Shown: one piece after another, positions 6,303 to 14,174 of the stretch
Layout of the letters: every line of letters starts with the position of its first letter
Numbering within the stretch: position 1 is the stretch's first letter
Source: a virus
Strand: one strand, 5' to 3'
Length of the DNA: 40,866 nucleotides
Virus record (IMG/VR): IMGVR_UViG_3300046004_002614
Location: 1 to 40,866 of that record
Translations under genes and position numbers: made by a program
Notes under the pieces: model-generated
Told to the model about the DNA's origin: nothing
Databases searched by the model: none
What the model saw: only the letters and a program-made list of their open reading frames with translations

Positions 6303-6334
6303 TAAATATAAGAATAAAAACTCAGGAATCCAAG
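6303..6334 (-). promoter_or_regulatory. Bacteroidota-type -33/-7 promoter
   Basis: CTTGGATTCC (CTTG at 6334-6331), 20 nt, TATATTTA (6310-6303), minus strand. It abuts the stop codon of the fibre gene and gives the HTH gene a leader of about 35 nt. Confidence 0.7.
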
Positions 6335-9300
6335 TTACTTTACTAAATAAGTAGCAATTTCTGGACTTATATCTTTTAACTTAATCCAAGTACTAGGTAT
6401 TTGTTGATTTTTAAGGACTTTGATTTGGCCTAATAAACCAACTACATTCCATTCAGGACGTTGTGCTCTAGGAATATAAATAAGTTCTGGGTTGAAGTTA
6501 GGACTAAGTACATTACCCATCATAATTTCAGTTTTATATTTACGGGGTCCATTTATATATTGTGGTTGAATTATAGAACCAGAAACATAATCATGATTTA
6601 GTATTTGTTCGTATCCATCAGGTACTTGGTATTCAATTTCTTGTGTTAATTTAATTCCCCAAATATCTTTTTGATATTTACCTATCCATTCATCACCTGT
6701 TCCTTCATCACTATTTCCTAATATACTTGGTTTTGCTGATATAACACCTATTGCGTTTGAAGCAGTAACACAAACTTTAATTTTTCCATCTTCTAATTCA
6801 ACTACTGTTCCATAAGGAATAGCTGTTCCATCTACTGATTCAAAGTATTCAGCGTAATCGGCGCCTCCATTAGTAAATGTAGTGCCTGAAAAACATTCTC
6901 CTGTTGAAGCTACTCTAAATGCATTTGATCTAGAACCATTACTTGTTCCATTTCCAACTAAAAAATAAGCACTTGAAAGAGAAGCAAAATCATTCCATCT
7001 TCCAACAACTGTTTGATATGACTCATAAGTAGATGTACCGTATCCTTCAGCGTGTGAATAAGAACCTGAGGATATTGTATTAACTCCTTCAGCGTGTGAA
7101 CCATCACCTATTGCTTGAGTATTAACTCCTTCAGCATGTGAATAAGAACCTATTGCTTGTGTACTACTTCCTTCAGCATGTGAATAAGAACCTGAGGATA
7201 TTGTACTAATTCCTTCTGCGTGTGAAAAATTACCTACGGCTTGAGTAGTATATCCTTCAGCATGTGAATGAGAACCTGAGGCTGTAGTAGTATATCCCTC
7301 AGCATGTGAAAAATTACCTACGGCTTGAGTACTTTCACCTTCAGCATGTGAATAAGCACCTGAGGCTGTAGTATTATATCCTTCAGCATGTGAAAAATCT
7401 CCTATTGCTTGTGTAGTATATCCTTCAGCGTGTGAATAAGAACCTGAGGATGTTGTAGAAATTCCTTCTGCGTGTGAACCTTGTCCTATTGCTTGTGTAT
7501 AAAGCCCTTCAGCATGTGAAGCAACACCTATTGCTTGAGTAATACTACCTTCTGCATGTGATGCCTCACCTATTGCTTGTGTACTACTTCCTTCAGCGTG
7601 TGAATAATCTCCAATTGCTTGTGTATCAAGTCCTTCAGCGTGTGAAGCAGAACCTGAAGATATTGTATCAAGTCCTTCAGCGTGTGAAGCAGAACCTGAA
7701 GATATTGTATCAATTCCTTCAGCGTGTGAACTATCACCTATTGCTTGAGTACTATCACCTTCTGCATGTGAATTATCACCATAGGCTATAGTATAATACC
7801 CTTCGGAATGGGATGAAAGCCCAATTGCTTGAGTACTATCACCTTCTGCATGTGCTCCTACTCCTGATGATACTGTATTGTTTCCTTCTGCATGTGAATT
7901 TAATCCAAATGATACAGACCCAGAACCTTCAGCATGTGAATTATTACCTTGTGCTATTGTTAATGTTCCTTCAGCATGTGAACTTATTCCTAATGATGTT
8001 GTTCCATTTCCCTCAGCATGTGAACTTATTCCTAATGATGTTGTTCCATTTCCCTCAGCATGGGAATAATCACCTGATGCTGTTGTAAAATATCCTTCAG
8101 CGTGAGATGTCTCTCCAATCGCTTGAGTATTATATCCTTCTGCATGTGAATAATCACCTGATGCTGTTGTAAAATATCCTTCAGCGTGTGAGGTCTCACC
8201 TATTGCTTGTGTATTACTACCTTCAGCATGGGAATAAGAACCTGAGGATATTGTACTAATTCCTTCAGCATGTGAAATATCACCTATTGCTTGTGTAATA
8301 TATCCTTCAGCGTGTGAATAAAGTCCTAATGCTTGAGTAATATATCCCTCAGCATGTGAAGCAACACCTATTGCTTGTGTATTACTACCTTCAGCATGGG
8401 AATAAGAACCTGAGGATGTTGTAGAAATTCCTTCTGCGTGTGAACCTTGTCCTATTGCTTGTGTATCAAGTCCTTCAGCATGTGAAACAAAACCTATTGC
8501 TTGTGTATCAAGTCCTTCAGCGTGTGAAGCAGAACCTGAAGATATTGTATCAAGTCCTTCAGCGTGAGATGTCTCTCCAATCGCTTGAGTATTATATCCT
8601 TCTGCATGTGAATTTAATCCAAATGATATAGATCCAGAACCTTCAGCGTGTGAAAAATCACCAGATGCAGTTGTATAACTACCTTCAGCATGTGAAAATT
8701 CTCCATCAGCTAATGTATTATATCCTTCAGCATGGGCTCCTTCTTTATTTGCTACTGTTAATTCTCCTTCAGCGTGTGAATAATTACCTACTGCTTGAGT
8801 ATCATATCCTTCAGCATGCGAATAATCTCCAATTGCTTGTAAAATGTTTGTTGGCCCTCCAGACCCACCTTCAGCATGTGAATAAGAACCTATTGCTTGT
8901 GTATTATTTCCTTCGGCATGTGAAAAATTACCTACGGCTTGAGTAGTAAATCCTTCAGCATGTGAAAAAGCACCTATTGCTTGTGTACTACTTCCTTCAG
9001 CGTGTGAATAAGAACCTGACGCTATATTTAAACGTCCTTCAGCGTGTGAAAAAGCACCTATTGCTTGTGTATTATTTCCTTCAGCATGTGAACCTTGTCC
9101 TATTGCTTGTGTACTATTTCCTTCAGCATGTGAATAAGAACCTGAGGATATTGTAAAATATCCTTCAGCGTGTGAAGCATCACCTATTGCTTGAGTACTA
9201 TCACCTTCTGCATGTGAATAAGTATTAGCAGCATTAGTATTATTACCCTCGGCATGAGAATGTAATCCTGTTGCCGTATTACCTGCTGATCCATTTTTCA

Positions 9301-9460
9301 ATGTCCCTTCTAACGTTAAACTACCACTTATACTAATATCATAATCATCAGCTGCTGTAAATGCATCTACTGACTGAGATACGTGCCATGATTCAATAAT
9401 ATAATTTTGTGCGATTTCATCAGTTCCTGCACTGAATATGTTCTGTAATACTTTTACCAT
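6335..9460 (-). CDS. Tail fibre/appendage with SHAEG repeats and C-terminal auto-processing chaperone
   Basis: The 1041-aa product has three parts. Residues 1-66 are a virion-attachment-like head. Residues about 67-806 hold 53 copies of a 14-residue repeat, [SA]-H-[AS]-E-G plus nine variable positions such as x-x-T-Q-A-I-G-x-x, which resembles the YadA/Hep-Hag left-handed beta-roll of trimeric fibres. The C-terminal 200 residues resemble the Peptidase_G2 intramolecular chaperone of phage appendages: G-A-D-Y-A-E-Y-F-E, D-G-x-x-I-P-Y-G-T-V-V-E-L, I-G-V-I-S-x-x-P and W-I-G-K-Y. In that family the domain drives trimerisation and is cut off by self-cleavage. Likely role: receptor-binding fibre. 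One repeat is lengthened by six residues (GSGGPTNIL) near residue 205. No early-type promoter precedes it; the lysin gene lies 45 nt upstream. Confidence 0.88.
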   Translation of the reverse strand: MVKVLQNIFSAGTDEIAQNYIIESWHVSQSVDAFTAADDYDISISGSLTLEGTLKNGSAGNTATGLHSHAEGNNTNAANTYSHAEGDSTQAIGDASHAEGYFTISSGSYSHAEGNSTQAIGQGSHAEGNNTQAIGAFSHAEGRLNIASGSYSHAEGSSTQAIGAFSHAEGFTTQAVGNFSHAEGNNTQAIGSYSHAEGGSGGPTNILQAIGDYSHAEGYDTQAVGNYSHAEGELTVANKEGAHAEGYNTLADGEFSHAEGSYTTASGDFSHAEGSGSISFGLNSHAEGYNTQAIGETSHAEGLDTISSGSASHAEGLDTQAIGFVSHAEGLDTQAIGQGSHAEGISTTSSGSYSHAEGSNTQAIGVASHAEGYITQALGLYSHAEGYITQAIGDISHAEGISTISSGSYSHAEGSNTQAIGETSHAEGYFTTASGDYSHAEGYNTQAIGETSHAEGYFTTASGDYSHAEGNGTTSLGISSHAEGNGTTSLGISSHAEGTLTIAQGNNSHAEGSGSVSFGLNSHAEGNNTVSSGVGAHAEGDSTQAIGLSSHSEGYYTIAYGDNSHAEGDSTQAIGDSSHAEGIDTISSGSASHAEGLDTISSGSASHAEGLDTQAIGDYSHAEGSSTQAIGEASHAEGSITQAIGVASHAEGLYTQAIGQGSHAEGISTTSSGSYSHAEGYTTQAIGDFSHAEGYNTTASGAYSHAEGESTQAVGNFSHAEGYTTTASGSHSHAEGYTTQAVGNFSHAEGISTISSGSYSHAEGSSTQAIGSYSHAEGVNTQAIGDGSHAEGVNTISSGSYSHAEGYGTSTYESYQTVVGRWNDFASLSSAYFLVGNGTSNGSRSNAFRVASTGECFSGTTFTNGGADYAEYFESVDGTAIPYGTVVELEDGKIKVCVTASNAIGVISAKPSILGNSDEGTGDEWIGKYQKDIWGIKLTQEIEYQVPDGYEQILNHDYVSGSIIQPQYINGPRKYKTEIMMGNVLSPNFNPELIYIPRAQRPEWNVVGLLGQIKVLKNQQIPSTWIKLKDISPEIATYLVK
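7043..9262 (-). repeat. 42-bp coding tandem repeat, 53 units
   Basis: Each 42-bp unit encodes one 14-residue SHAEG unit. Units differ mainly at the codons before S-H-A-E-G and in a choice between T-Q-A-I-G and T-I-S-S-G / T-T-A-S-G cores. Some adjacent units are identical at protein level (N-G-T-T-S-L-G-I-S-S twice in a row; Y-F-T-T-A-S-G-D-Y twice with one unit between), pointing to recent unit duplication. It is a protein repeat, not CRISPR. Confidence 0.92.
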
Positions 9461-9505
9461 TTATAAATTTTATTATAAATATTGCAAAAAGTTGAAAATA
9501 TTCTA

Positions 9506-10084
9506 TTAATCTTGGAATATTTCTTTAAGATTTTGTACTTCGATTATATGTTTTAATTTACTGATGTATGTTGTATCTTCAGCATACCTTTCATCTAATT
9601 TAGTAAAGTATTCAACTTCATTAGCTACATTACACATCATTGCACTCTGATACATTCCATAATCATGCACACAGTCAATCCAGTCTCTATAATATGCATG
9701 TCCATTTTTTTCACCTAAAGCAGTAGTAATACGTTGTCGAGGCAATTTCATTCCAAATAAATTAAAATTCTGCCTAAACATTTTTGATTTAAAATCACCT
9801 GACTCTAATTTAGCTTGAGCTAAAACAATGTGTGGATATTTGATATGGCAATCTTTAAGTAAACGAATTAATGCCTCTTCACTAAATCGTTCTCCATGTA
9901 TCAACATTGTATCAGTTACTTCGGTGGTATGGTTTATCTTATTAATGATATATTTATTGGTACCTGTAAACCAACCTAACATGAATAATAACCCTAATGT
10001 TAATAAAATACCAACATATATTTTTTTCTTTGGTCTTTCTAATCCGAGTGTTTCTTTATTATATATAAATATTTTCTTTTTCAT
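9506..10084 (-). CDS. Membrane-anchored glucosaminidase-type lysin
   Basis: The 192-aa product has a basic N-terminus, then one membrane segment at about residues 23-40, then a FlgJ/LytG-like glucosaminidase domain. Diagnostic are A-Q-A-K-L-E-S-G-D-F (catalytic Glu about 94), N-L-F-G-M-K, a Y-x-D-W-x-D-C-V-x-D-Y-G segment near 136 and Y-A-E-D-T-T-Y-I near 170. The enzyme would cut peptidoglycan glycan strands from the periplasmic face. The uncleaved-looking anchor suggests a signal-anchor endolysin or an enzyme acting during infection. Its ATG is 4 nt after the -7 element of the promoter at 10089-10120. It lies directly upstream of the fibre gene. Confidence 0.85.
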   Translation of the reverse strand: MKKKIFIYNKETLGLERPKKKIYVGILLTLGLLFMLGWFTGTNKYIINKINHTTEVTDTMLIHGERFSEEALIRLLKDCHIKYPHIVLAQAKLESGDFKSKMFRQNFNLFGMKLPRQRITTALGEKNGHAYYRDWIDCVHDYGMYQSAMMCNVANEVEYFTKLDERYAEDTTYISKLKHIIEVQNLKEIFQD

Positions 10085-10088
10085 ATTT

Positions 10089-10120
10089 TAAATATATATT
10101 ATTTTACATTATAAGCCTAG
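10089..10120 (-). promoter_or_regulatory. Promoter with weaker -33 element
   Basis: CTAGGCTTAT (CTAG at 10120-10117), 20 nt, TATATTTA (10096-10089), minus strand. The -33 differs from TTnGGATTA at several positions, but spacing and the 4-nt distance to the lysin ATG follow the family. Confidence 0.55.
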
Positions 10121-10842
10121 TCTTTTATTTTAAATATTTCATCTGCAAATCCTAGAGCTACTGTTTCCTCTGCATTTAAGATAGTATCAAAATTTAACAT
10201 CTCTTTTAGCACAATTCTAACTTCTTCTCTTTTCTTTACAGCTATTTTACTAAATAAATAATTTTTAGGTGGTGGTACTGGATACCCTAATGCACTTTGT
10301 TTAGTCATAATATCGCTTAGGTGTTTTGCTAAGTAACCGTGTCCTTCTTTTTCTTCTCTTTCTAACATAACATCTAAGTAAGTATTTTCCATTTCATAAC
10401 TTAAACGTTTTCCTTCATCAGCCCATTTCTCTACTATTTTTAAATGATCATTTCTACCATCATATCCATAATGAATCATAAATTTAGAGTTAGGCATCAT
10501 AATACGAACATCTGCTGCTTGTAAAATTACACTACCCATACTCATAGCATGTCCATACACTTTAATTGTGCAATGACAAGAAGAATATTTAATAGCATCA
10601 TATATGGCTAATCCATGAAAATAATCTCCACCAGGATTATTCATAATAATAATTATTGGATTTTTGTTTTTATGTTCTAGGACATGCATTCCTTTAATGA
10701 AATACTCTGCCATGAAGTTATCTACTCCTGATTCATAATCATCTGAAGTAGATTTAATTGAACCCATAAATAAAGTTCTATTATCAACATCTAAGTTGTT
10801 TTCAAACCATCTATCAATATTTTCTCTAATTAAATTTGCCAT
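10117..10842 (-). CDS. ClpP-like serine protease
   Basis: The 241-aa product has the S14 core: I-I-I-I-M-N-N-P-G-G-D at about 63-73 (oxyanion region), A-M-S-M-G-S with the likely nucleophile Ser101, and M-P-N-S-K-F-M-I-H with His124. The C-terminal half matches ClpP helices and ends A-E-E-T-V-A-L-G-F-A-D-E-I. It is longer than bacterial ClpP (about 200 aa) owing to an insert around residues 160-200 (G-Y-P-V-P-P-P-K). In many phages ClpP-like proteins serve as prohead proteases, in others they may join host Clp ATPases. No capsid or portal gene is adjacent, so either is possible. Confidence 0.87.
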   Translation of the reverse strand: MANLIRENIDRWFENNLDVDNRTLFMGSIKSTSDDYESGVDNFMAEYFIKGMHVLEHKNKNPIIIIMNNPGGDYFHGLAIYDAIKYSSCHCTIKVYGHAMSMGSVILQAADVRIMMPNSKFMIHYGYDGRNDHLKIVEKWADEGKRLSYEMENTYLDVMLEREEKEGHGYLAKHLSDIMTKQSALGYPVPPPKNYLFSKIAVKKREEVRIVLKEMLNFDTILNAEETVALGFADEIFKIKD

Positions 10843-10843
10843 T

Positions 10844-11161
10844 TTATTGTTCTATACAATTTACACACTCCCAAGAACTACCTACTGTGTTACATGCTTG
10901 ATCATAACAAAATGCTTGATCTACTTTTTCATGTCCATATTTTGCTTCTAGTTCATTTATATTGTCTGTCCATATTTCACCAGGGTGTGCTTCTGAAGTG
11001 TATTCATCTAATATTTGTTCGTATTCTTCTATCTTAGGACCTTCATATATTGCTCTAAATGTTTTGCCTAATTTTCTACTTTCATAAGTTGAACCACTAG
11101 GAAATTCAGATAGTTCAGATACTGGTTTAAAGCAGCGGTCGCATGTGTTTTCTTTTTCCAT
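10844..11161 (-). CDS. Small zinc-ribbon-like protein, 105 aa
   Basis: It has a C-D-R-C pair at residues 7-10, a C-V-N-C pair at the C-terminus and two more cysteines between (C-Y-D-Q-A-C), so one or two zinc sites are likely. The middle is acidic and helical. It lies 1 nt from the ClpP-like gene downstream and follows the 167-aa gene by 1 nt, so all are in one operon. Function unknown. Confidence 0.75.
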   Translation of the reverse strand: MEKENTCDRCFKPVSELSEFPSGSTYESRKLGKTFRAIYEGPKIEEYEQILDEYTSEAHPGEIWTDNINELEAKYGHEKVDQAFCYDQACNTVGSSWECVNCIEQ

Positions 11162-11162
11162 T

Positions 11163-11666
11163 TTATTTATATTCTACTGTTACATTTGTGTATCCTAATT
11201 TATTTAATACAGCTGTAAGTAATCCCTTTATGTATATGTTAGTACCATAATTATAGCAACAACCATCATCACATGTATGATCCCATTCTTCTAATTCAAT
11301 TAGTAGTTCTTCATCTTTATAATCTTCTAATGAAGCTCTTTCCCAATCTTCATCATCTTCATCTATAAAGTCTTCTGGGTCGTGTGCTTCAAACAATTCA
11401 TCTAATGTTTCTTTACTTAGAGTATGTCCAAATGTTGAGTTTTTTATTGGTTTACCTGTATTTTTATCAATAGCAAAATCTAAACAAGTACAAGCTATAT
11501 TGTAATTTTCTAAAAATGCAAAATGCAGAAATTCTCTAATTGTTTCATCAGTACATCTACTTAAAACATCCATAGCATTTCCTACAGCTTCCTCGGCTAC
11601 AATTTTTTTAACTTGTTTTTCTAATGTTTTGAGTAATTTATCATTTACTCCCCAATTTTTTTCCAT
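11163..11666 (-). CDS. Hypothetical acidic protein, 167 aa
   Basis: The start is taken as the ATG at 11666, just after the TAA of the upstream gene, rather than the in-frame ATG at 11681 inside that gene. The N-terminus is helical, and a very acidic segment follows (about 90-125, D-P-E-D-F-I-D-E-D-D-E-D). Near the C-terminus C-D-D-G-C-C-Y-N-Y-G could bind metal. No known family is evident. Confidence 0.72.
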   Translation of the reverse strand: MEKNWGVNDKLLKTLEKQVKKIVAEEAVGNAMDVLSRCTDETIREFLHFAFLENYNIACTCLDFAIDKNTGKPIKNSTFGHTLSKETLDELFEAHDPEDFIDEDDEDWERASLEDYKDEELLIELEEWDHTCDDGCCYNYGTNIYIKGLLTAVLNKLGYTNVTVEYK

Positions 11667-11668
11667 AA

Positions 11669-12265
11669 TTAATCCCACCAAGTGTTTATTTTATAATTTA
11701 ATATTTTAAATAATAATGCTTGACAACGACTTTGATTTAAATGACTTAAATATAATGCTAGACGTTGTTTATTTTCTTCTAATGCTAATTCAGGATCTTT
11801 TTTAAGTAAGCGGCGTGTTTGATTTTGATATTTCAAAAAGTAACCAGCAAAGTTTTCATCTAATATTTCTGAGTTATAAGTAGATGTATCATCACCATTA
11901 TCACTCCACCATATCTTTTCTCTAACATAATCTTGATATTCTAAGTTATATGTTTCATCTAAAATACGTTCAATTAAATTTAAACAAATAGTAATATCTC
12001 TATTTATAGCTTCTACTCCCATATGTCTATTTGCTTCAACTAATTCTTTACGTTGTTGAATCAATTTAAACTTAAGCATTTCAAAGATATGGTATTTATC
12101 CCAATCTCTATCTTTATAAATAGTAGGAGCCCACTTAACAATATTGGAAATACCAACTACAATTTCATTAAACCAAATTGGTGCATAATGTTTCCATGTT
12201 TTCCTTTCCCAAGCACTGTCACTTGGGATAGGTAACTGGAAGTGACGTTTAGTATTAGCGCCCAT
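11669..12265 (-). CDS. Hypothetical protein, 198 aa
   Basis: The start chosen is M-G-A-N-T-K at 12265, which overlaps the end of the 47-aa gene by 11 nt; an upstream in-frame ATG at 12343 would bury that gene. The product is helical and Trp/Arg-rich (W-E-R-K-T-W-K-H-Y-A-P-I-W-F-N-E) with regularly spaced basic residues. From about residue 60 it looks all-alpha. I see no catalytic motif. It heads the cluster leading to the zinc protein and ClpP-like protease. Confidence 0.72.
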   Translation of the reverse strand: MGANTKRHFQLPIPSDSAWERKTWKHYAPIWFNEIVVGISNIVKWAPTIYKDRDWDKYHIFEMLKFKLIQQRKELVEANRHMGVEAINRDITICLNLIERILDETYNLEYQDYVREKIWWSDNGDDTSTYNSEILDENFAGYFLKYQNQTRRLLKKDPELALEENKQRLALYLSHLNQSRCQALLFKILNYKINTWWD

Positions 12266-12398
12266 TGTATTTTCTGAATTTGACAGGTTCGTGAGCGATT
12301 GGAGTGTTTGAGGTAGTTGTTTGTTTTTTACCTTTTTTAACATCTTCTAACCACATTTTAAGTGTTTCTACTCTTAATCTTGCGTTTACTTTTCCCAT
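12255..12398 (-). CDS. Small basic protein, 47 aa
   Basis: The frame starts M-G-K-V-N-A-R-L-R-V-E-T-L-K-M-W-L and ends in R-K-Y-N-G-R. An amphipathic helix of about 25 residues is followed by a Thr/Pro-rich tail. It overlaps the next gene by 11 nt and sits 10 nt after the 100-aa gene, filling what would otherwise be a gap. Function unknown. Confidence 0.55.
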   Translation of the reverse strand: MGKVNARLRVETLKMWLEDVKKGKKQTTTSNTPIAHEPVKFRKYNGR

Positions 12399-12408
12399 GT
12401 TTTTGTTT

Positions 12409-12711
12409 TTAGATTGTTTCTATTAATTGTTCTTCTCTTATTTGTTCTAATATATTCTCTAATACTGAAGTAGCAAATTTATCATCTAACGGACGAAATA
12501 ATTTTGCTGAAATCCAATGTACTCCATTTTGTTTATATGGAGTACCACAACTACACAATCCATCTCTTGATGTTAATACACCAACATCTACTTTCAATTC
12601 TTTACAGTTAGTACAAGATTTAAATCCAAATATAGTATATATTTTATCTTCTATTACTGCTTTTTGTGAATGAGTTTTTATACAAACTACTTTTTGTCCT
12701 ACTTCAAACAT
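12409..12711 (-). CDS. Zinc-binding-like phage protein, 100 aa
   Basis: It begins M-F-E-V-G-Q-K-V-V-C-I, an SH3-like beta start. Then C-T-N-C near 33-36 and C-S-C-G near 53-56 form a probable zinc knuckle, followed by W-I-S-A-K-L-F-R-P-L-D. This layout is seen in small phage proteins of Bacteroidota, from memory, with no assigned function. The ATG lies 4 nt after the -7 element at 12716-12723, so a leaderless message is predicted. Confidence 0.8.
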   Translation of the reverse strand: MFEVGQKVVCIKTHSQKAVIEDKIYTIFGFKSCTNCKELKVDVGVLTSRDGLCSCGTPYKQNGVHWISAKLFRPLDDKFATSVLENILEQIREEQLIETI

Positions 12712-12715
12712 ATTT

Positions 12716-12747
12716 TAAATATATGATAATTAATTCAGTAATCCTAA
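12716..12747 (-). promoter_or_regulatory. Bacteroidota-type -33/-7 promoter
   Basis: TTAGGATTAC (TTAG at 12747-12744), 20 nt, TATATTTA (12723-12716), minus strand. The TAG stop codon of the upstream 92-aa gene is part of the -33 element. Confidence 0.72.
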
Positions 12748-13022
12748 TCTCTTTCCCCAGCTCTTTTATTGTAAAATGAATTAGGATTAATATCATCTAC
12801 AAATATTAATCCTGGTTTATTTAATTCTGTTACTTTAATATTTGTAGCAAACACGTATAATGGGCCTTCATAAGGTACTTCAAAAATACGTCTTACTCCA
12901 TTAAATGATCTAAAATCTCTAGCTGTAACTCGATACCATGTGTCTTCTACTTGTACTTCTAAGTTTGCTGATACATTAAAGTCGTAGATTAATTTTCCGG
13001 TATTTCCTCTTTTTTCACTCAT
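12744..13022 (-). CDS. Hypothetical protein, 92 aa
   Basis: It starts MSEKRGNTGK with ATGA overlap to the upstream gene. The sequence is beta-rich (LEVQVEDTWYRVTARDF, IFEVPYEGPLYVFA) and may form a small barrel. No motif known to me. Confidence 0.72.
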   Translation of the reverse strand: MSEKRGNTGKLIYDFNVSANLEVQVEDTWYRVTARDFRSFNGVRRIFEVPYEGPLYVFATNIKVTELNKPGLIFVDDINPNSFYNKRAGERD

Positions 13023-13222
13023 AAAAACATTTGCTCTAGATTAAGGTACGACATTTTTTTTAGATGGGAAAATTGTTTTTCATCATTAAGTGGTTTTGCT
13101 TCGTTCCAGTCATCACTGAATCTTAACTCATCCCCTTTAATACCGGTCCACACTTGTCCTTTTTCACTAATAACAACAAATTGAATAGGTGGTATATAGT
13201 TTGGGTTTTTCTTTTTTTTCAT
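13019..13222 (-). CDS. Hypothetical basic protein, 67 aa
   Basis: The start at 13222 makes an ATGA overlap with the 86-aa gene; an earlier in-frame ATG at 13234 would add four residues. After K-K-K-K-N-P-N-Y comes a beta-hairpin-like core (FVVISEKGQVWTGI). It is the middle member of three coupled genes. Function unknown. Confidence 0.68.
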   Translation of the reverse strand: MKKKKNPNYIPPIQFVVISEKGQVWTGIKGDELRFSDDWNEAKPLNDEKQFSHLKKMSYLNLEQMFL

Positions 13223-13479
13223 CTGAATTTCCAATTTTTTTCGTAATCAGGGCGACGTGGCCAAATGAAGTTCTCTGTTGCTATCCAAAAACGTTCTTTC
13301 CATGTTTCCATTTTGACTCCTTCAAGCAAATCTTTATCACCTAAACCTCCTATAGTGAAATGAGCTACTAATGCTATTCCTAGATCTAGTGTTTGTTCTG
13401 CTTGTTCAAATTGTTCTTCTTTTAGTAATTTTCTTGCTTGTAACCAAGTACTAGTAACCTTTCCTGCTTCCTTTTTCAT
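13219..13479 (-). CDS. Hypothetical helical protein, 86 aa
   Basis: Helical N-terminus with an A-R-K-L-L-K-E-E-Q-F-E-Q-A-E-Q-T segment that looks like one TPR-type helix pair. The C-terminus is Trp-rich and basic (W-P-R-R-P-D-Y-E-K-N-W-K-F-R). It is first in the operon from the promoter at 13490-13521, with AAATAAAAGTT before the ATG. Function unknown. Confidence 0.72.
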   Translation of the reverse strand: MKKEAGKVTSTWLQARKLLKEEQFEQAEQTLDLGIALVAHFTIGGLGDKDLLEGVKMETWKERFWIATENFIWPRRPDYEKNWKFR

Positions 13480-13489
13480 AACTTTTATT

Positions 13490-13521
13490 TAAATACACGT
13501 TTTATTGTTTTGTAATCCTAA
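13490..13521 (-). promoter_or_regulatory. Bacteroidota-type -33/-7 promoter
   Basis: TTAGGATTAC (TTAG at 13521-13518), 20 nt, TGTATTTA (13497-13490), minus strand. The -7 has one change from TATATTTA. The leader to the ATG is 10 nt, AATAAAAGTT. Confidence 0.68.
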
Positions 13522-13544
13522 TTTTTATATTTCCATTACATGGA

Positions 13545-13844
13545 TTACTTCTTTCCTTTCATTACTTGTTGATATCTTTGGTAAGATACTTCCTTACCGT
13601 TTGCTGGGTTGATATATTTTCTTTGTGTTTTGGGTAATTTTGCTTCTTTTTCTACATCAGCAACAAATCCATTTGGGTAGAAATTTTCCACACTAATTGG
13701 ACCGCTTGAATAAGCATCTAAATCATATTTCCATACTGATTTAATACCTATAAAATTAGTATATTCACGAGTAAATTTTCGTGGTTGCTGATCTATATCA
13801 GTTGAAGCGATTGTGGGTCTACCACGTCTTTCTATTTTTTCCAT
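13545..13844 (-). CDS. Hypothetical protein with AT-hook-like N-terminus, 99 aa
   Basis: The N-terminus E-R-R-G-R-P-T contains an R-G-R-P AT-hook core. A beta-rich middle (F-I-G-I-K-S-V-W-K-Y-D-L-D) and a basic C-terminus (K-T-Q-R-K-Y-I-N-P-A-N-G-K) follow. The N-P-x-x-G-K-E-V-S-Y-Q-R-Y end resembles other small phage DNA-binding tails. A minor-groove DNA binder is plausible but rests on one short motif. Confidence 0.7.
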   Translation of the reverse strand: MEKIERRGRPTIASTDIDQQPRKFTREYTNFIGIKSVWKYDLDAYSSGPISVENFYPNGFVADVEKEAKLPKTQRKYINPANGKEVSYQRYQQVMKGKK

Positions 13845-13857
13845 AACCTTTATTTAA

Positions 13858-14115
13858 TTAATAACCTCTTACTGGATCATAATTCTTCATATTTTCATTC
13901 CAAATTTCTTGTCCTGATCTATGATCCGATGCATATTTTGCTTCGTGATGTTGTTTTACTATTGGGTAACAAATAAAACATGATATTGTAAATGCCCAAA
14001 ATAAAACAGCATATTTTCCGAAATGTCCTGTTATGTACCACTTAATAAATGCAAACAATAAATAAAATAGAATAAAACCTTCTAATAATCTGAATAACCC
14101 ACCTAATAATTTCAT
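13858..14115 (-). CDS. Two-span membrane protein, 85 aa
   Basis: Two hydrophobic helices are visible at about residues 10-28 (LLEGFILFYLLFAFIKWY) and 35-53 (YAVLFWAFTISCFICYPIV). A soluble charged tail follows (H-H-E-A-K-Y-A-S-D-H-R-S-G-Q-E). The hairpin topology is compatible with a class II holin or a superinfection-exclusion protein, but the lysin gene is 4 kb away. Function undetermined. Confidence 0.75.
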   Translation of the reverse strand: MKLLGGLFRLLEGFILFYLLFAFIKWYITGHFGKYAVLFWAFTISCFICYPIVKQHHEAKYASDHRSGQEIWNENMKNYDPVRGY

Positions 14116-14138
14116 AACTTTTATTTTTTTATTATATT

Positions 14139-14170
14139 TAAATATACGTTAAATGGCCTGGTAACCCAAA
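14139..14170 (-). promoter_or_regulatory. Bacteroidota-type -33/-7 promoter
   Basis: TTTGGGTTAC (TTTG at 14170-14167), 20 nt, TATATTTA (14146-14139), minus strand. It lies just after the stop of the 107-aa tagged gene and reads into the two-span membrane protein gene. Part of the hairpin sequence seen at the ligase promoter (CCAGG) is kept but the stem is poor. Confidence 0.7.
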
Positions 14171-14174
14171 CTCC

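Noticed and set aside
7558-9156. Several open frames of 60-98 codons on the plus strand
   Set aside because: They are antisense shadows of the 42-bp repeat in the fibre gene, with repeated low-complexity translations rich in Leu, His and Gln and no promoters.
7043-9262. Regular direct repeats resembling a CRISPR array
   Set aside because: Units are contiguous, in frame, 42 bp without unique spacers, and encode a single 14-residue protein repeat.
9461-9505. A -33/-7 promoter directly before the fibre gene
   Set aside because: AATATTTA is present but no TTnG lies 20 nt upstream, and TATAAATG overlaps the start codon itself.
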